This document shows, one piece after another, positions 1 through 7,590 of a stretch of DNA of 21,425 bases (the stretch's first letter is position 1; every line of letters starts with the position of its first letter). The position numbers and the translations under genes are program-made. Under the pieces are notes generated by a model. It was not told the origin of the DNA, searched no databases, and worked only from the letters and a program-made list of their open reading frames with translations. This DNA comes from a virus, in the IMG/VR virus record IMGVR_UViG_3300033148_001023, positions 1 through 21,425 of that record, one strand, 5' to 3'.

Positions 1-1
1 T

Positions 2-592
2 ACTGAAGATGATATAGCTGAATTATGTAACTTTGGTTATGTGACTGTAGATGTTGTAACTGGTGATACACCTGTAAAATACGGTCAAGTTTATACAATT
101 AATGCAAGTGGTGCAGATGTTGGTAAAGCAACAGATGACAATACAAAAGTAGAAGTACCTGGTGCTATATTTTGGAAAGAAATTAAAACCGATGTATGGG
201 AAGTTCGTATTATGATGGGTGTAGAAAATGCACTTACAGCTATTGCAGCATCTTCTTTTGATGTTACAGCGGTTGATAATACTGATGGTACGGCTACATT
301 AACATTACAAGCAAAAGCTATTGATGGTAGTGAATTAGCAGAAAACATACTTTCAAGAGTGTGGGTAGGTACTGCTGATGATTTTGGTGCGGATGCAATT
401 ACAGGTATAACAGTTGCTACAGGTACATCTAAAGAAGCTGTTACAGCTAATGCTGAGTATTTGGTTATTACTGATGCAACAGGTGAAGCAGTACTAACAC
501 TTGATAATGGTGGTGCAGGTACAATATATGCTTGGGTAGAAATAGCGGGTAATATTTACCCATCAGATGCTATTGTCATTACTTCGGTTTAA
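2..592 (+). CDS. Capsid cement/decoration protein, P22 gp24-like, with C-terminal Ig-like domain (5' partial)
   Basis: The reading frame is open from the first bases of the window (T-E-D-D-I-A-E-L... from position 2), so the gene starts upstream and the GTG at 41 is probably internal. The visible N-terminal half has the pattern GDTPVKYGQVY, then VGKA, then VPGAIFW. This resembles structural cement proteins of the P22 gp24 type, which lie just before DUF2184 capsid genes and stabilise the shell. From about position 340 the protein reads as a bacterial Ig-like domain (SRVWVGTADDFG ... DATGEAVLTLDNGGAGTIYAWVE), a fold common on exposed capsid and tail surfaces. The stop falls 12 bases before the major capsid gene, consistent with co-transcription. 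The family call is by pattern recognition; the position is the strongest support. An alternative is a separate head fibre or decoration protein. Confidence 0.6.
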   Translation, partial: TEDDIAELCNFGYVTVDVVTGDTPVKYGQVYTINASGADVGKATDDNTKVEVPGAIFWKEIKTDVWEVRIMMGVENALTAIAASSFDVTAVDNTDGTATLTLQAKAIDGSELAENILSRVWVGTADDFGADAITGITVATGTSKEAVTANAEYLVITDATGEAVLTLDNGGAGTIYAWVEIAGNIYPSDAIVITSV

Positions 593-604
593 GGGAGTTT
601 AGAG

Positions 605-1558
605 ATGAAAAAGAAAATTTTAGTAAAAAATTTATACGACATTGGTAGTATTTTAGCAGCAGCTAAAGAAGCTACTACATTTGATGGTGCTGCAGGGTTA
701 TTATTACCTAGACAGTTAGAACATATATCTACTACTATTTATAAACAGCAGTTTGCAGAGTTAACATTTTTATCTCAGTCAGGTATTACTGTTAATAATG
801 AGGGTGGGTCAGCTGAGTTTATCACTAAGATTAAACAAGGTATTAACGGAAACTTTGCTACTGCAGGTAATTCTACTAATACGGATGGTAAGATTTCATT
901 AAAAAATCAATCTGATACTATCCCTGTTATCATGAAAAAAGCAGAATCTGATTGGACACAAATTGAGTTAGAACAAGCTCAATCTGCTAATCAAAATTTA
1001 GTAAGTGATCTTATTGGTGCACATAACACAAGATATAATCAATTAATTGATACTACAGGTTATGTAGGTACTGATAATATTGAGGGTCTATTAAATTGGA
1101 GTGGGTTTACTTCAGGTGCTTCTGCTAATACTTTTGAAAACTTAACGGGTCTTGAACAATACAATGAGATTAGAGATTTAGTAAATGCTCAACGTACAGC
1201 AGTTTCTAATGACCCTGTTTTCGGTTGTGACAAAATTGCTATTGATACATCTACTTATAACTTACTTACTAGTTCTTATATTGATACTACTGGTGGTGTA
1301 GGTACTGTACAACAAGCTGTAGAACGTGACTTTAATGTTAAGTTTGTACTTACATTTAGAGCAGGTGCTGTAGGTGGGGGTAAAGTGCTTAATGCTTATA
1401 GTTCAGATGCACGTGCTATGGTTATGCGTATTCCTATGCAACTACGTGTGTCTAATATCTATCAAAAAGGTTTTAGTTCTTATGTAGAATCTATGTTTAG
1501 AGTTGGTGGTCTTGATGTTATTGAGAATGCATCAGGTTATATTCTTACGGGAGTTTAA
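605..1558 (+). CDS. Major capsid protein, DUF2184 type (HK97 fold expected)
   Basis: This 317-residue protein has the hallmarks of DUF2184 major capsid proteins. There is a short N-terminal arm, a leucine-rich entry with LLPRQLEHISTTIYKQQF (about residues 32-49), a glycine-rich loop region (residues 60-95), a central acidic helix, and a C-terminal half with IAIDTSTYNLL and RIPMQLRVSNIYQKG. Members assemble the icosahedral shell with an HK97-like fold and are about 300-350 residues long, so the gene looks complete. An AGGGAG ribosome-binding box lies at about 592-597, just upstream of the ATG. It sits between the cement protein and the head-tail connectors, the standard place. No separate protease or scaffold is visible in the window; they may lie upstream. 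Confidence 0.85.
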   Translation: MKKKILVKNLYDIGSILAAAKEATTFDGAAGLLLPRQLEHISTTIYKQQFAELTFLSQSGITVNNEGGSAEFITKIKQGINGNFATAGNSTNTDGKISLKNQSDTIPVIMKKAESDWTQIELEQAQSANQNLVSDLIGAHNTRYNQLIDTTGYVGTDNIEGLLNWSGFTSGASANTFENLTGLEQYNEIRDLVNAQRTAVSNDPVFGCDKIAIDTSTYNLLTSSYIDTTGGVGTVQQAVERDFNVKFVLTFRAGAVGGGKVLNAYSSDARAMVMRIPMQLRVSNIYQKGFSSYVESMFRVGGLDVIENASGYILTGV

Positions 1559-1560
1559 TT

Positions 1561-2112
1561 ATGGCTATTAATTCATACAGAAAACTTACTAAAGGCCCTT
1601 TAGGTCTTGGTAGAGGTCTTACTATCACAGATGATACTTTCACAGATAAAGGCTTTAATGACGTTAACAAAAAAAAGCTTAAAGCTGCTCTACGTGTAAA
1701 TCTTGCGGAAGAAATTGATGCTAAAGCTGTAAATGTAGATAAAGCCAATACAGCTGAAGCTCGTATAATTGAGTTAGAAGGTTTATATACAAAGGCTTTA
1801 AAAGATTTACAAGAAGCTGAAAATAAATTAGCTGATCTACAAGAAGGTGATACTGATGCGTGGCTTACTATGTCTGCAAAAGAACTAGCAAAAGCGTATA
1901 CTATCCCTGAATTAAGAAAGTTAATTAAAGATGAGTTTCCTGAATATGATTTAGGAAGAGGTCTAAAAGAAGCAGCATTAACTAAAATTATTGTAGATTG
2001 TATAGCTGAAGCTAATGCTGAGTTTGATGCTATTACTGGTTTTAACGCTGAAGGTTTTAACGCTGAAGGTTTTAACGCTGAAGGTTTTAACGCTGAAGGT
2101 AACAAAGCTTAA
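1561..2112 (+). CDS. HeH/LEM-like capsid-associated protein with C-terminal GFNAE repeats
   Basis: The 183-residue protein starts 3 bases after the capsid stop. It has a basic N-terminus, a charged predicted coiled-coil stretch at residues 47-95 (NLAEEIDAKAVNVDKANTAE onward), a helix-extended-loop-helix-like segment at about 105-150 (YTIPELRKLIKDEF then ALTKIIVDC, the arrangement of HeH/LEM/SAP domains), and a tail of four identical GFNAE units at 160-179. HeH domains are frequent in small proteins beside phage capsid genes and are thought to bind nucleic acid or mediate assembly. Its exact role is not known; head decoration, scaffold-like or connector functions are possible. The motif LGRGL occurs twice (residues 16-20 and 131-135). 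The repeats are exact at DNA level, unlike the rest of the gene, suggesting recent expansion. Confidence 0.6.
   Translation: MAINSYRKLTKGPLGLGRGLTITDDTFTDKGFNDVNKKKLKAALRVNLAEEIDAKAVNVDKANTAEARIIELEGLYTKALKDLQEAENKLADLQEGDTDAWLTMSAKELAKAYTIPELRKLIKDEFPEYDLGRGLKEAALTKIIVDCIAEANAEFDAITGFNAEGFNAEGFNAEGFNAEGNKA
2038..2097 (+). repeat. Perfect 15-bp tandem repeat, 4 copies, coding GFNAE
   Basis: Four head-to-tail identical copies of GGTTTTAACGCTGAA lie at 2038-2052, 2053-2067, 2068-2082 and 2083-2097, followed by one more GGT. The unit is a multiple of three, so copy-number change keeps the frame and only alters the length of the protein tail. Synonymous sites are identical between copies, which points to recent slippage or recombination. 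Confidence 0.97.
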
Positions 2113-2114
2113 TC

Positions 2115-2477
2115 ATGGCAACTACTACACCTGATAACTTTAGAGTAAGATTTCCTGAGTTTTCGGACACAGGTACTTATCCTGATGTTAGAATAGAATT
2201 ATTTATAGATGATGCTACAACTTTAGTTAATACTAAATGCCCTAATAGTGATTTAATGATCTCTTATTTAACAGCACATCTATTAACTATAGCTACTCAA
2301 ACAAAAGCAGGGGATACATCTACAGTTAAAGGTGTTGCTAGTGAATCAGTAGGTGATGTAAGTGTATCTTATGGTACAAGTAGTGGAACGCCTGAAGATG
2401 AGTTTTATAAAACATTATATGGACAACGCTATTTAGATTTACGTAAAAATTGTATAGGTAGGCCCATCATTGGCTAA
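2115..2477 (+). CDS. Head-tail connector/adaptor, DUF4054 family
   Basis: The 120-residue protein begins with FRVRFPEFSDTGTYPDVRIELFIDDA, close to the diagnostic FRxRFPEF opening of DUF4054 proteins. It continues with a helix-rich segment containing YLTAHLLTIA, the long helix typical of phage head-completion adaptors. It ends in DEFYKTLYGQRYLDLRKN, also typical of the family, where a conserved tyrosine- and arginine-rich helix precedes the C-terminus. These proteins form a ring under the portal and begin the neck. The ATG is 2 bases after the previous stop with no strong Shine-Dalgarno box, so translation is probably coupled. It overlaps the next gene by 8 bases. Confidence 0.8.
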   Translation: MATTTPDNFRVRFPEFSDTGTYPDVRIELFIDDATTLVNTKCPNSDLMISYLTAHLLTIATQTKAGDTSTVKGVASESVGDVSVSYGTSSGTPEDEFYKTLYGQRYLDLRKNCIGRPIIG

Positions 2478-2952
2478 AAATAAAGCTTATCTAGCTGAAG
2501 TACATAATTATGCTAATCAGTTAAAAGCTTTATCTAAAAAAGAAGTAGTTGTAGGTATACCTGCTAAAAAAAATAAAAAACATGATGATAGTCCTTTTAC
2601 TGTTGCTGAAATAGGTGCTGTTCATGAGTTTGGGTCACCTTCTGCAGGTATCCCACAAAGAAGTTTTTTAAGAGTACCTTTATCTGAAAATGTTAAACAA
2701 CTCTTTAAAGCATTGGATAAAGATTTAAAGTTTTCTAAAATTAATACTAATAAGGCACTTGGTAAATTAGGTGCAAAAGGTCAAAGTATAGTTTTAGAAG
2801 CCTTTAAGACACAAAATAAAGGTAGATGGGAAGTGTTAAAACCTGCTACTATTTCTAATAGATTACAAGGTAGCGGTACTGGAAGTACTAAACCTCTAAT
2901 AGATACAGGTCAGTTAAGACAAAGTATAACTTTTGAAGTGAGGGATATATAA
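2470..2952 (+). CDS. Neck/virion morphogenesis protein, HK97 gp10- or Mu gpG-like
   Basis: The 160-residue product starts at a TTG, preceded by an AGGTAGG-like ribosome-binding box at about 2456-2462. No ATG is available before the first conserved block. Visible features are VVVGIP (residues 26-31), IGAVHEFGSPSAGIPQRSFLR (about 48-68) and a C-terminal PLIDTGQLRQSITFEV. The combination of HEFG, IPQRSFLR and DTGQLRxSI is characteristic of the broad family of neck, tail-completion and virion morphogenesis proteins (HK97 gp10, Mu gpG, lambda Z-like). They act where head and tail join. Order relative to the DUF4054 and terminator genes fits. The subfamily cannot be decided by eye. Confidence 0.75.
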   Translation: MAKNKAYLAEVHNYANQLKALSKKEVVVGIPAKKNKKHDDSPFTVAEIGAVHEFGSPSAGIPQRSFLRVPLSENVKQLFKALDKDLKFSKINTNKALGKLGAKGQSIVLEAFKTQNKGRWEVLKPATISNRLQGSGTGSTKPLIDTGQLRQSITFEVRDI

Positions 2953-2953
2953 G

Positions 2954-3277
2954 ATGTTACCTAATTTATCAAGTACCATTTTAAGATTTGCACAAACTAT
3001 CATTAAAAGAACAGTTACACAAACTGTAGTAAATCATTTACCTCAGAAAAGTTTTGTAGATACTAATTTTTTAGCTACTGTAACTACACCTAAAAGTGAA
3101 GATTTGCAGAATGTACAAATAGACACAGCACTTAAATATAAAAATATTCATTCAGTAGATAGTATAGTTATAGATGATCTATTTGTACATAAAGGTACAG
3201 AATATAAAATTATAGTATTAGCAGATAGAGAAGATTACGGTTATTTTAAAGCTTTAGGTGAAGAGGTACAGTCATGA
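2954..3277 (+). CDS. Probable head-tail joining (stopper) protein
   Basis: This 107-residue protein lies between the gp10-like neck gene and the tail terminator, the usual slot for the stopper that seals the neck until ejection. The sequence has an N-terminal amphipathic stretch (LSSTILRFAQTIIKRTV) followed by a beta-rich body (DSIVIDDLFVHKGTEYKIIVLAD). The segment HKGTEYKIIVLADREDYGYF resembles the C-terminal strand pattern of small barrel neck proteins. No decisive motif is visible, so the call rests mainly on size and position. The start codon overlaps neither neighbour upstream; its stop overlaps the next ATG (ATGA). Confidence 0.5.
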   Translation: MLPNLSSTILRFAQTIIKRTVTQTVVNHLPQKSFVDTNFLATVTTPKSEDLQNVQIDTALKYKNIHSVDSIVIDDLFVHKGTEYKIIVLADREDYGYFKALGEEVQS

Positions 3278-3753
3278 GTATATTAATAACAGTAGCTTCT
3301 TTGGTTTCATTAGTTGCAAATTTAGCTGATGATAAAGTAATAGTAGCAAGAGAAAATTATTTAGAGTCTGATTTTAATGCTAATATTGCGGTAGTGGATG
3401 ATTTAACTATCACACCTATTGGTAGAAGTAATAGTTTTGATGGGGATGCTGAAGATTTAACATATAGTGTACGTAATAAAGGTGTATTTACTATTGATTT
3501 TTACGGACCTGATGCGCTAACTAATGGTAATATTTTCATAGCTAGATTAAATAGTCAAGACGCTCACGAATACACAAGAGATAATGATATAGAAGTTTTT
3601 AATAATACCACTCTTACAAATATAAAGAAATTACAAGGAAAAACTACTTATAATAGGTATCAGGTAGAAATTACGGTAAAATATACAGAAGAGTTTACTG
3701 ATGCAGTACTTAGAATAGATACAGCTGAGTATACTATTATCACAGATAACTAA
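3274..3753 (+). CDS. Probable tail terminator/neck protein (gp12-like, LIC_12616-type)
   Basis: The 159-residue protein starts in an ATGA overlap with the gene before. It has an alternating strand pattern with charged turns: FTIDFYGPDALTNGNIFIA around residues 71-89 and TTYNRYQVEITVKYTEEF near the end. That layout (a central strand reading out a probe-like sequence, a helix containing short charged residues, and a C-terminal YQVEITVKY strand) is what I expect of tail terminator proteins that cap the tail tube and join to the neck. Position immediately before the sheath gene supports this. The assignment is family-level only. Confidence 0.6.
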   Translation: MSILITVASLVSLVANLADDKVIVARENYLESDFNANIAVVDDLTITPIGRSNSFDGDAEDLTYSVRNKGVFTIDFYGPDALTNGNIFIARLNSQDAHEYTRDNDIEVFNNTTLTNIKKLQGKTTYNRYQVEITVKYTEEFTDAVLRIDTAEYTIITDN

Positions 3754-3768
3754 AAAAGGAATGATTAC

Positions 3769-5268
3769 ATGAATGCAAATATTAGTAATGTAGTACAGGT
3801 ACAACTACTAAGAGAGCCTTTACTAGCACGTAGAGCTAATGTAAATACAGTAGCGGTATTTACTAGTGAGTTAGGTATTTTAACAAGTGCAAATAGAACA
3901 GAGGTGTATACTGATTTAGCAAGTGTTGCTACTGATTTTGGTACTAATAGTGAATTTTATGATTTCGCTTCTGTATTTTTTCAACAAACACCTAATCCTG
4001 TTAGTGCAGGTGGTCATTTAGTGGCTGCATATTGGAGAGCTGCGTCTGAAAATGTAGACGCTACTAGTGCTACTTTAACAGGTGTACAGCTTGTTGAAGA
4101 TACTGTAGTTAGTCAATTACAACAAGTAAGTGACGGTACTTTAGATATTACAGTTGATGCAGGTGTTGAAAATTTAACCGGTCTAGATTTTACAACTTCA
4201 TTAACACTTGAAGATATAGCTACAGTTTTAGATGATGCTTTAACTGATGCAGGTGCAGAAGTATCTAATTTATCTATTAAAATTACAAGTGATACTACAG
4301 GTGTAACAAGTTTATTATCTTTTACAAGTGATCCAGGTACAGGTACTTATGTAGGTAATATCTTAAAACTTAATGATGGTAGTGGTGCTGTTTTATTACA
4401 AGGTGCTGCGTCTGATACATTAACTGTTGAAACAAAAGTAGAAGCTGTTACTGAAGCACAAGGTAGTGACGGATTTAAAAGTTTTGTATTTATTGATACA
4501 CCAACAGATCAAGAACGTGAAAATTTGGCTACATTAGCACAAGCTTCTAATCTTATGAGTGGTGACGTATTTAGTGGTGCTTCATACTTAGAAGTAGATG
4601 CATCTAACACAGCATGGAAAATTAAACTAGCTGGTCAAATTAATTATCGTATGTTTTATTCTAAATCTAATGATAGAAAATTAGCAGTGGGTGTTTTATC
4701 ACGTATGCAAACAGTTTTATTTACAGGTACAAATACTGCAAATACTGAAAATTTAAAAAGTATTACCGGTGTTGTACCTGATGCTTATTCTCAAACTGAG
4801 ATTAACAAAGCTTCTAATGTAGGTTTGGATATTTATACTACTATAAAAGATATACCGGTTATGCTTACGAGCCCTGCTAATGACTTCTTTGATAATGTAT
4901 ATAATCTTATTGCTTATGTTGATGCTCTAGAGATAGATACATTTAACATTTTAAAAGCAGCTACTACTAAAATACCTCAAACAACAAAAGGTATGAATAG
5001 ATTAGTAGATACTATTGAGAAAACTACACAAGGTTTTGTAAACGCTGCTGTATTTGCACCTGGTGAATGGACAAGTCCTGAAACATTTGGTGATTTAGAA
5101 ACTTTTTATGCTGCTATACGTACTAAAGGGTTTTATGTTTTTGCTAATAGATTAAGCGATCAACCACAAGCAGATAGACAAGATAGAAAATCACCCCCTA
5201 TTCAAATAGCGGTTAAAAATGCAGGTGCGATACATAAAGCAAATCTTATCGTACAATTCAATATATAA
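3769..5268 (+). CDS. Contractile tail sheath protein, DUF3383 family
   Basis: The protein has 499 residues, close to the usual length of DUF3383 sheath proteins. It starts behind an AAGGA box. Recognisable stretches are ANVNTVAVFTSE (near residue 24), EVYTDLASVATDFGTNSEFYDFASVFFQQ (45-73), a central beta-rich insertion with DITVDAGVENLTGLDF, FKSFVFIDTPTDQE, KSNDRKLAVGVLSRM, and a C-terminal block with GFYVFANRLSDQPQADRQDRKSPPIQIAVKNAGAIH. The terminal strand-rich part probably forms the handshake arms linking adjacent subunits. Sheath subunits polymerise round the tube and contract on infection, driving the tube into the host envelope. The following tube gene confirms a myovirus-type tail. 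Confidence 0.88.
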   Translation: MNANISNVVQVQLLREPLLARRANVNTVAVFTSELGILTSANRTEVYTDLASVATDFGTNSEFYDFASVFFQQTPNPVSAGGHLVAAYWRAASENVDATSATLTGVQLVEDTVVSQLQQVSDGTLDITVDAGVENLTGLDFTTSLTLEDIATVLDDALTDAGAEVSNLSIKITSDTTGVTSLLSFTSDPGTGTYVGNILKLNDGSGAVLLQGAASDTLTVETKVEAVTEAQGSDGFKSFVFIDTPTDQERENLATLAQASNLMSGDVFSGASYLEVDASNTAWKIKLAGQINYRMFYSKSNDRKLAVGVLSRMQTVLFTGTNTANTENLKSITGVVPDAYSQTEINKASNVGLDIYTTIKDIPVMLTSPANDFFDNVYNLIAYVDALEIDTFNILKAATTKIPQTTKGMNRLVDTIEKTTQGFVNAAVFAPGEWTSPETFGDLETFYAAIRTKGFYVFANRLSDQPQADRQDRKSPPIQIAVKNAGAIHKANLIVQFNI

Positions 5269-5278
5269 GGACTTATAG

Positions 5279-5707
5279 ATGAGTATTATGACAGTAGATA
5301 TTAAAAATGCAACATTGACATTAAATGGTAGAACAATAGAGGACTCACCTGAGGGTGATATGTTTACGGTAGCTTATGGTAATGACATAACTAATCAAAC
5401 ACAAGGGGTAAACGGGGGTAAGGTTATAAAAGAACGTAATGATAAGGATGACGGTCTTTTAACTATACGTTTATTACGTTATAGTGCTGATGATGCATTT
5501 ATGAATAATGCGGTTAATAATCCTGATATTACTATTTTTGATGGTTCATTAAAAATTAACTTTACTAGAGATGGTGTTGATGGTGTAGAAACACATAGTA
5601 TAGCAGGTGGTTCATTGATAACAAGAAGTGACAATACTGCTAATAATCAAGATGGTGAAGATGTTCAGGAATACTCTATATTATCAACTATGATAAGAAG
5701 TGTATAA
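5279..5707 (+). CDS. Tail tube protein
   Basis: The 142-residue product follows the sheath by 10 bases. The sequence NATLTLNGRTIEDSPEGDMFTVAYGND, followed by a segment with DDGLLTIRLLRYSADDAF, fits small tube proteins of contractile tails related to DUF3277-type proteins. In these, a beta-sandwich with an extended loop stacks into hexameric rings. The length is normal. Its stop overlaps the next ATG (TAATG), implying coupled translation with the tail assembly chaperone. Confidence 0.8.
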   Translation: MSIMTVDIKNATLTLNGRTIEDSPEGDMFTVAYGNDITNQTQGVNGGKVIKERNDKDDGLLTIRLLRYSADDAFMNNAVNNPDITIFDGSLKINFTRDGVDGVETHSIAGGSLITRSDNTANNQDGEDVQEYSILSTMIRSV

Positions 5708-6072
5708 TGACTGAAGTTGAAAAAAGAGAAGAAGGATTAAAGCAGATTAAAGCTGTTGCTGATGATGGTTTTGCTGAAATAAATGGGCGTAAATACACAT
5801 TTAATAAATTCACATTTGTAGAAAGACGTACTGTGTTTGGTTATATGTCAAGTATAGAAATGCGTTTAAAAACAAAAGATTTGAGTTTTTTTGATGAACC
5901 TAAATTTACTGAAGTGGAACGTATTATAAATCGTAATGTTACTTTTGATGATGGTATGACTTTATCAAAAAAGAATGTATTTGAAGATTATCCTGAAGAT
6001 TACATGATGTTTATTCAAACTGCTTTAATGGTGATCAGTTACCCTTTTTTAAAAGGTCAGCTTGGAGAGTAA
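5707..6072 (+). CDS. Tail assembly chaperone, short (G-like) product
   Basis: This 121-residue protein occupies the position between tail tube and tape measure, where G-type chaperones are almost always found. It has the typical acidic helical character (TEVEKREEGLKQIKAVADDGFAEINGRKYTFNKF), then a helix-rich C-terminal half ending YPFLKGQLGE. Chaperones of this type coat the tape measure during tail assembly and are absent from the finished virion. Its start overlaps the tube stop by one base. A slippery run T TTT TTA AAA lies near its 3' end, and a longer product is made in the -1 frame (separate entry). Confidence 0.8.
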   Translation: MTEVEKREEGLKQIKAVADDGFAEINGRKYTFNKFTFVERRTVFGYMSSIEMRLKTKDLSFFDEPKFTEVERIINRNVTFDDGMTLSKKNVFEDYPEDYMMFIQTALMVISYPFLKGQLGE

Positions 6073-6296
6073 AAGGTTATATACCTTCTAAGAAAAAAAA
6101 TCTTATTGAATTTACAAATATAGACGATACAAGATTTTTTTTACTTAGTATAGCAAAAAGGGGTTATGATTATTTCAAGTTGTTAAAGTGTGATGCTGAT
6201 GAAATATTAGATATAGCTGAGTTTGAAGGTATAACGGATGCTATAGATTATATAGATTATATAGAGTATGAAAGGTTAAAAAATGGCAGTAGTTAA
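5707..6296 (+). CDS. Tail assembly chaperone, -1 frameshift fusion (GT-like)
   Basis: Reading the -1 frame after the slippery run gives an open stretch of about 80 codons ending TAA at 6294-6296, 14 bases inside the tape measure gene. The extension begins R-S-A-W-R-V-K-G-Y-I-P and ends Y-E-R-L-K-N-G-S-S. It contains no methionine. Upstream this frame is blocked by TGA at 5994-5996, and no ATG, GTG or TTG lies between that stop and the slippery site; a TTG at 6180 is the only start-like codon. A shift on either overlapping heptamer gives the same 196-residue fusion. The arrangement matches the lambda G/GT tail chaperone principle, where the T part contacts tail tube subunits and G binds the tape. 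Frameshifting is an inference from sequence, but there is no other explanation for about 210 bases of open, gene-like sequence. Confidence 0.8.
6045..6054 (+). promoter_or_regulatory. Programmed -1 frameshift slippery site
   Basis: In frame zero the codons are CCT TTT TTA AAA GGT. This contains T TTT TTA (6045-6051) and T TTA AAA (6048-6054), both of the X XXY YYZ type. A small stem-loop, AAGGT (6073-6077) with ACCTT (6083-6087) and a 5-base loop, lies 18 bases downstream. It is short for a stimulator. The efficiency cannot be judged from sequence. Confidence 0.8.
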
Positions 6297-7590
6297 CGAA
6301 CTAGTAACTAAATTTACATTTCAAGGTAATTTAAAACCTTTAGGTGACTTTCAAAAAGGTTTACAAACTAGCATCATAAGTCTTGGTAAAATAGGCTTAG
6401 CTATGGGAGCTGTTACTGCTGCTGTTGGTATTTGGGCTAATACCACTCTTAGAGGTGCTGAATCATTAGTACGTCTGTCTGAAGATACAAATATAGCGAT
6501 AGAAACATTACAAAAAATGCAATTAATAACTGCACAAAATGGCGTAACTACTGGTGTTTTTGAATCTAGTATAATATCATTAACAGATAAAATTGGTGAA
6601 GCTGCTACACAAGGTAGTGATGATTTTAATCGTCTTGGTATTTCAGTCAGAGATTCTGAAGGTAATATAAAAAGTACAGATCGTATCCTCAAAGAATTAA
6701 CATCAACTTTCAGAACATTAAGCACACAACAGCAGATTAATTTTGCTAATAAACTGGGTATAGATATAAAAGTAATAAAAGCTTTTAATAAAACTAATCA
6801 AGAATTAAAAAGATTAACAGAAACAGCTTTAAAATTTGGTGTAGTTACTGAAGCTCAGACTAAACAATTAGATAGTTATTTTGCAAGTATAGAAACTTTG
6901 AAATTTGGCTTTACTGCTATAGGTAGACAAATGGCTTTAAATTTTGCTCCTATTATGGAAAGAGTATCCAATAGTATTACTGATTTTCTAGCTAATTTTG
7001 GCGGTTCTTTTTCTATTATATTTGCTGAATTTGTAGACGGTATAGGTAATTTAATAGGGGGTGTTGATGATTTCATAAGTGCCACTATTGGATGGAAACC
7101 TGCATTACTTGCTTTTGGCGTGGCTATGTCTTTAGCTTTTCCAATTATTCCTATTGTTGCTGCTGTAGGTGGTATATTAATAGCTATAGAAGATTTAATA
7201 ACAGCTTTTAAAGGTGGTAAATCTGTAATAGCAGACTTCTTCCAAGATACTTTTGATTTAGATATAGTTGAGTCATTAACTACTGCTTTTGATAGTTTAA
7301 GAAATACTTTTAATGCTTATATTGATTCTCTTTTAGCAGGTTTTGACATAATAAAAGAAACATTTAGCGGTATCACAGGTTTGTTTACAGGGGATACTAA
7401 TGTTAATACATCACTAACTGCTTTACCTATTGCAGGTGGTAGGGACAATAATACCACACAGATTATGACTAATGATATAAAGATAGAAGTTAAAAGTAAT
7501 GACCCTGAAGCTGCAGGTGTTGCTGTTAGTTCTGCATTATCAAGAGAATTAGAACAGGCTAGTTTTCAGTATGGTAAAGGTGGTAGATAA
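6283..7590 (+). CDS. Tail tape measure protein (short)
   Basis: The 435-residue protein follows the chaperone pair, as tape measures do. An AAAGG box lies 7 bases before the ATG. It has long helical stretches, a glycine- and alanine-rich hydrophobic segment near the N-terminus (about residues 31-52) and a second strong hydrophobic region at about 270-305 (PALLAFGVAMSLAF, then IPIVAAVGGILIAIEDLI), typical of tape measures that may insert into the host membrane. The segment TLRGAESLVRLSEDTNIAIE (about 54-73) is similar to the N-terminal block of many phage tape measures. It sets tail length and is ejected with the DNA. At roughly 0.15 nm per residue it suggests a tail of about 65 nm. Only one base overlaps the next gene. 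Confidence 0.85.
   Translation: MAVVNELVTKFTFQGNLKPLGDFQKGLQTSIISLGKIGLAMGAVTAAVGIWANTTLRGAESLVRLSEDTNIAIETLQKMQLITAQNGVTTGVFESSIISLTDKIGEAATQGSDDFNRLGISVRDSEGNIKSTDRILKELTSTFRTLSTQQQINFANKLGIDIKVIKAFNKTNQELKRLTETALKFGVVTEAQTKQLDSYFASIETLKFGFTAIGRQMALNFAPIMERVSNSITDFLANFGGSFSIIFAEFVDGIGNLIGGVDDFISATIGWKPALLAFGVAMSLAFPIIPIVAAVGGILIAIEDLITAFKGGKSVIADFFQDTFDLDIVESLTTAFDSLRNTFNAYIDSLLAGFDIIKETFSGITGLFTGDTNVNTSLTALPIAGGRDNNTTQIMTNDIKIEVKSNDPEAAGVAVSSALSRELEQASFQYGKGGR

Noticed and set aside
91-348. Open frame on the minus strand
   Set aside because: Lies wholly within the cement protein gene in the opposite direction, with no ribosome-binding site and atypical composition.
2038-2097. Short direct repeats considered as a CRISPR array
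   Set aside because: There are no spacers; units are contiguous and encode a protein repeat.
1545-2105. 186-codon minus-strand frame with a repetitive SALKP sequence
   Set aside because: Exact antisense shadow of the HeH-like gene; the repeats are the reverse reading of the 15-bp units, and it opposes the direction of the whole operon.
6180-6296. Independent small gene starting at TTG 6180
   Set aside because: No ribosome-binding box is seen, and the frame continues open far upstream of this codon to the slippery site, favouring frameshift.
6351-6725. Minus-strand frame inside the tape measure gene
   Set aside because: Antisense shadow of a clear plus-strand gene, without regulatory signals. 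The minus-strand frame at 6876-7085 is dismissed for the same reason.
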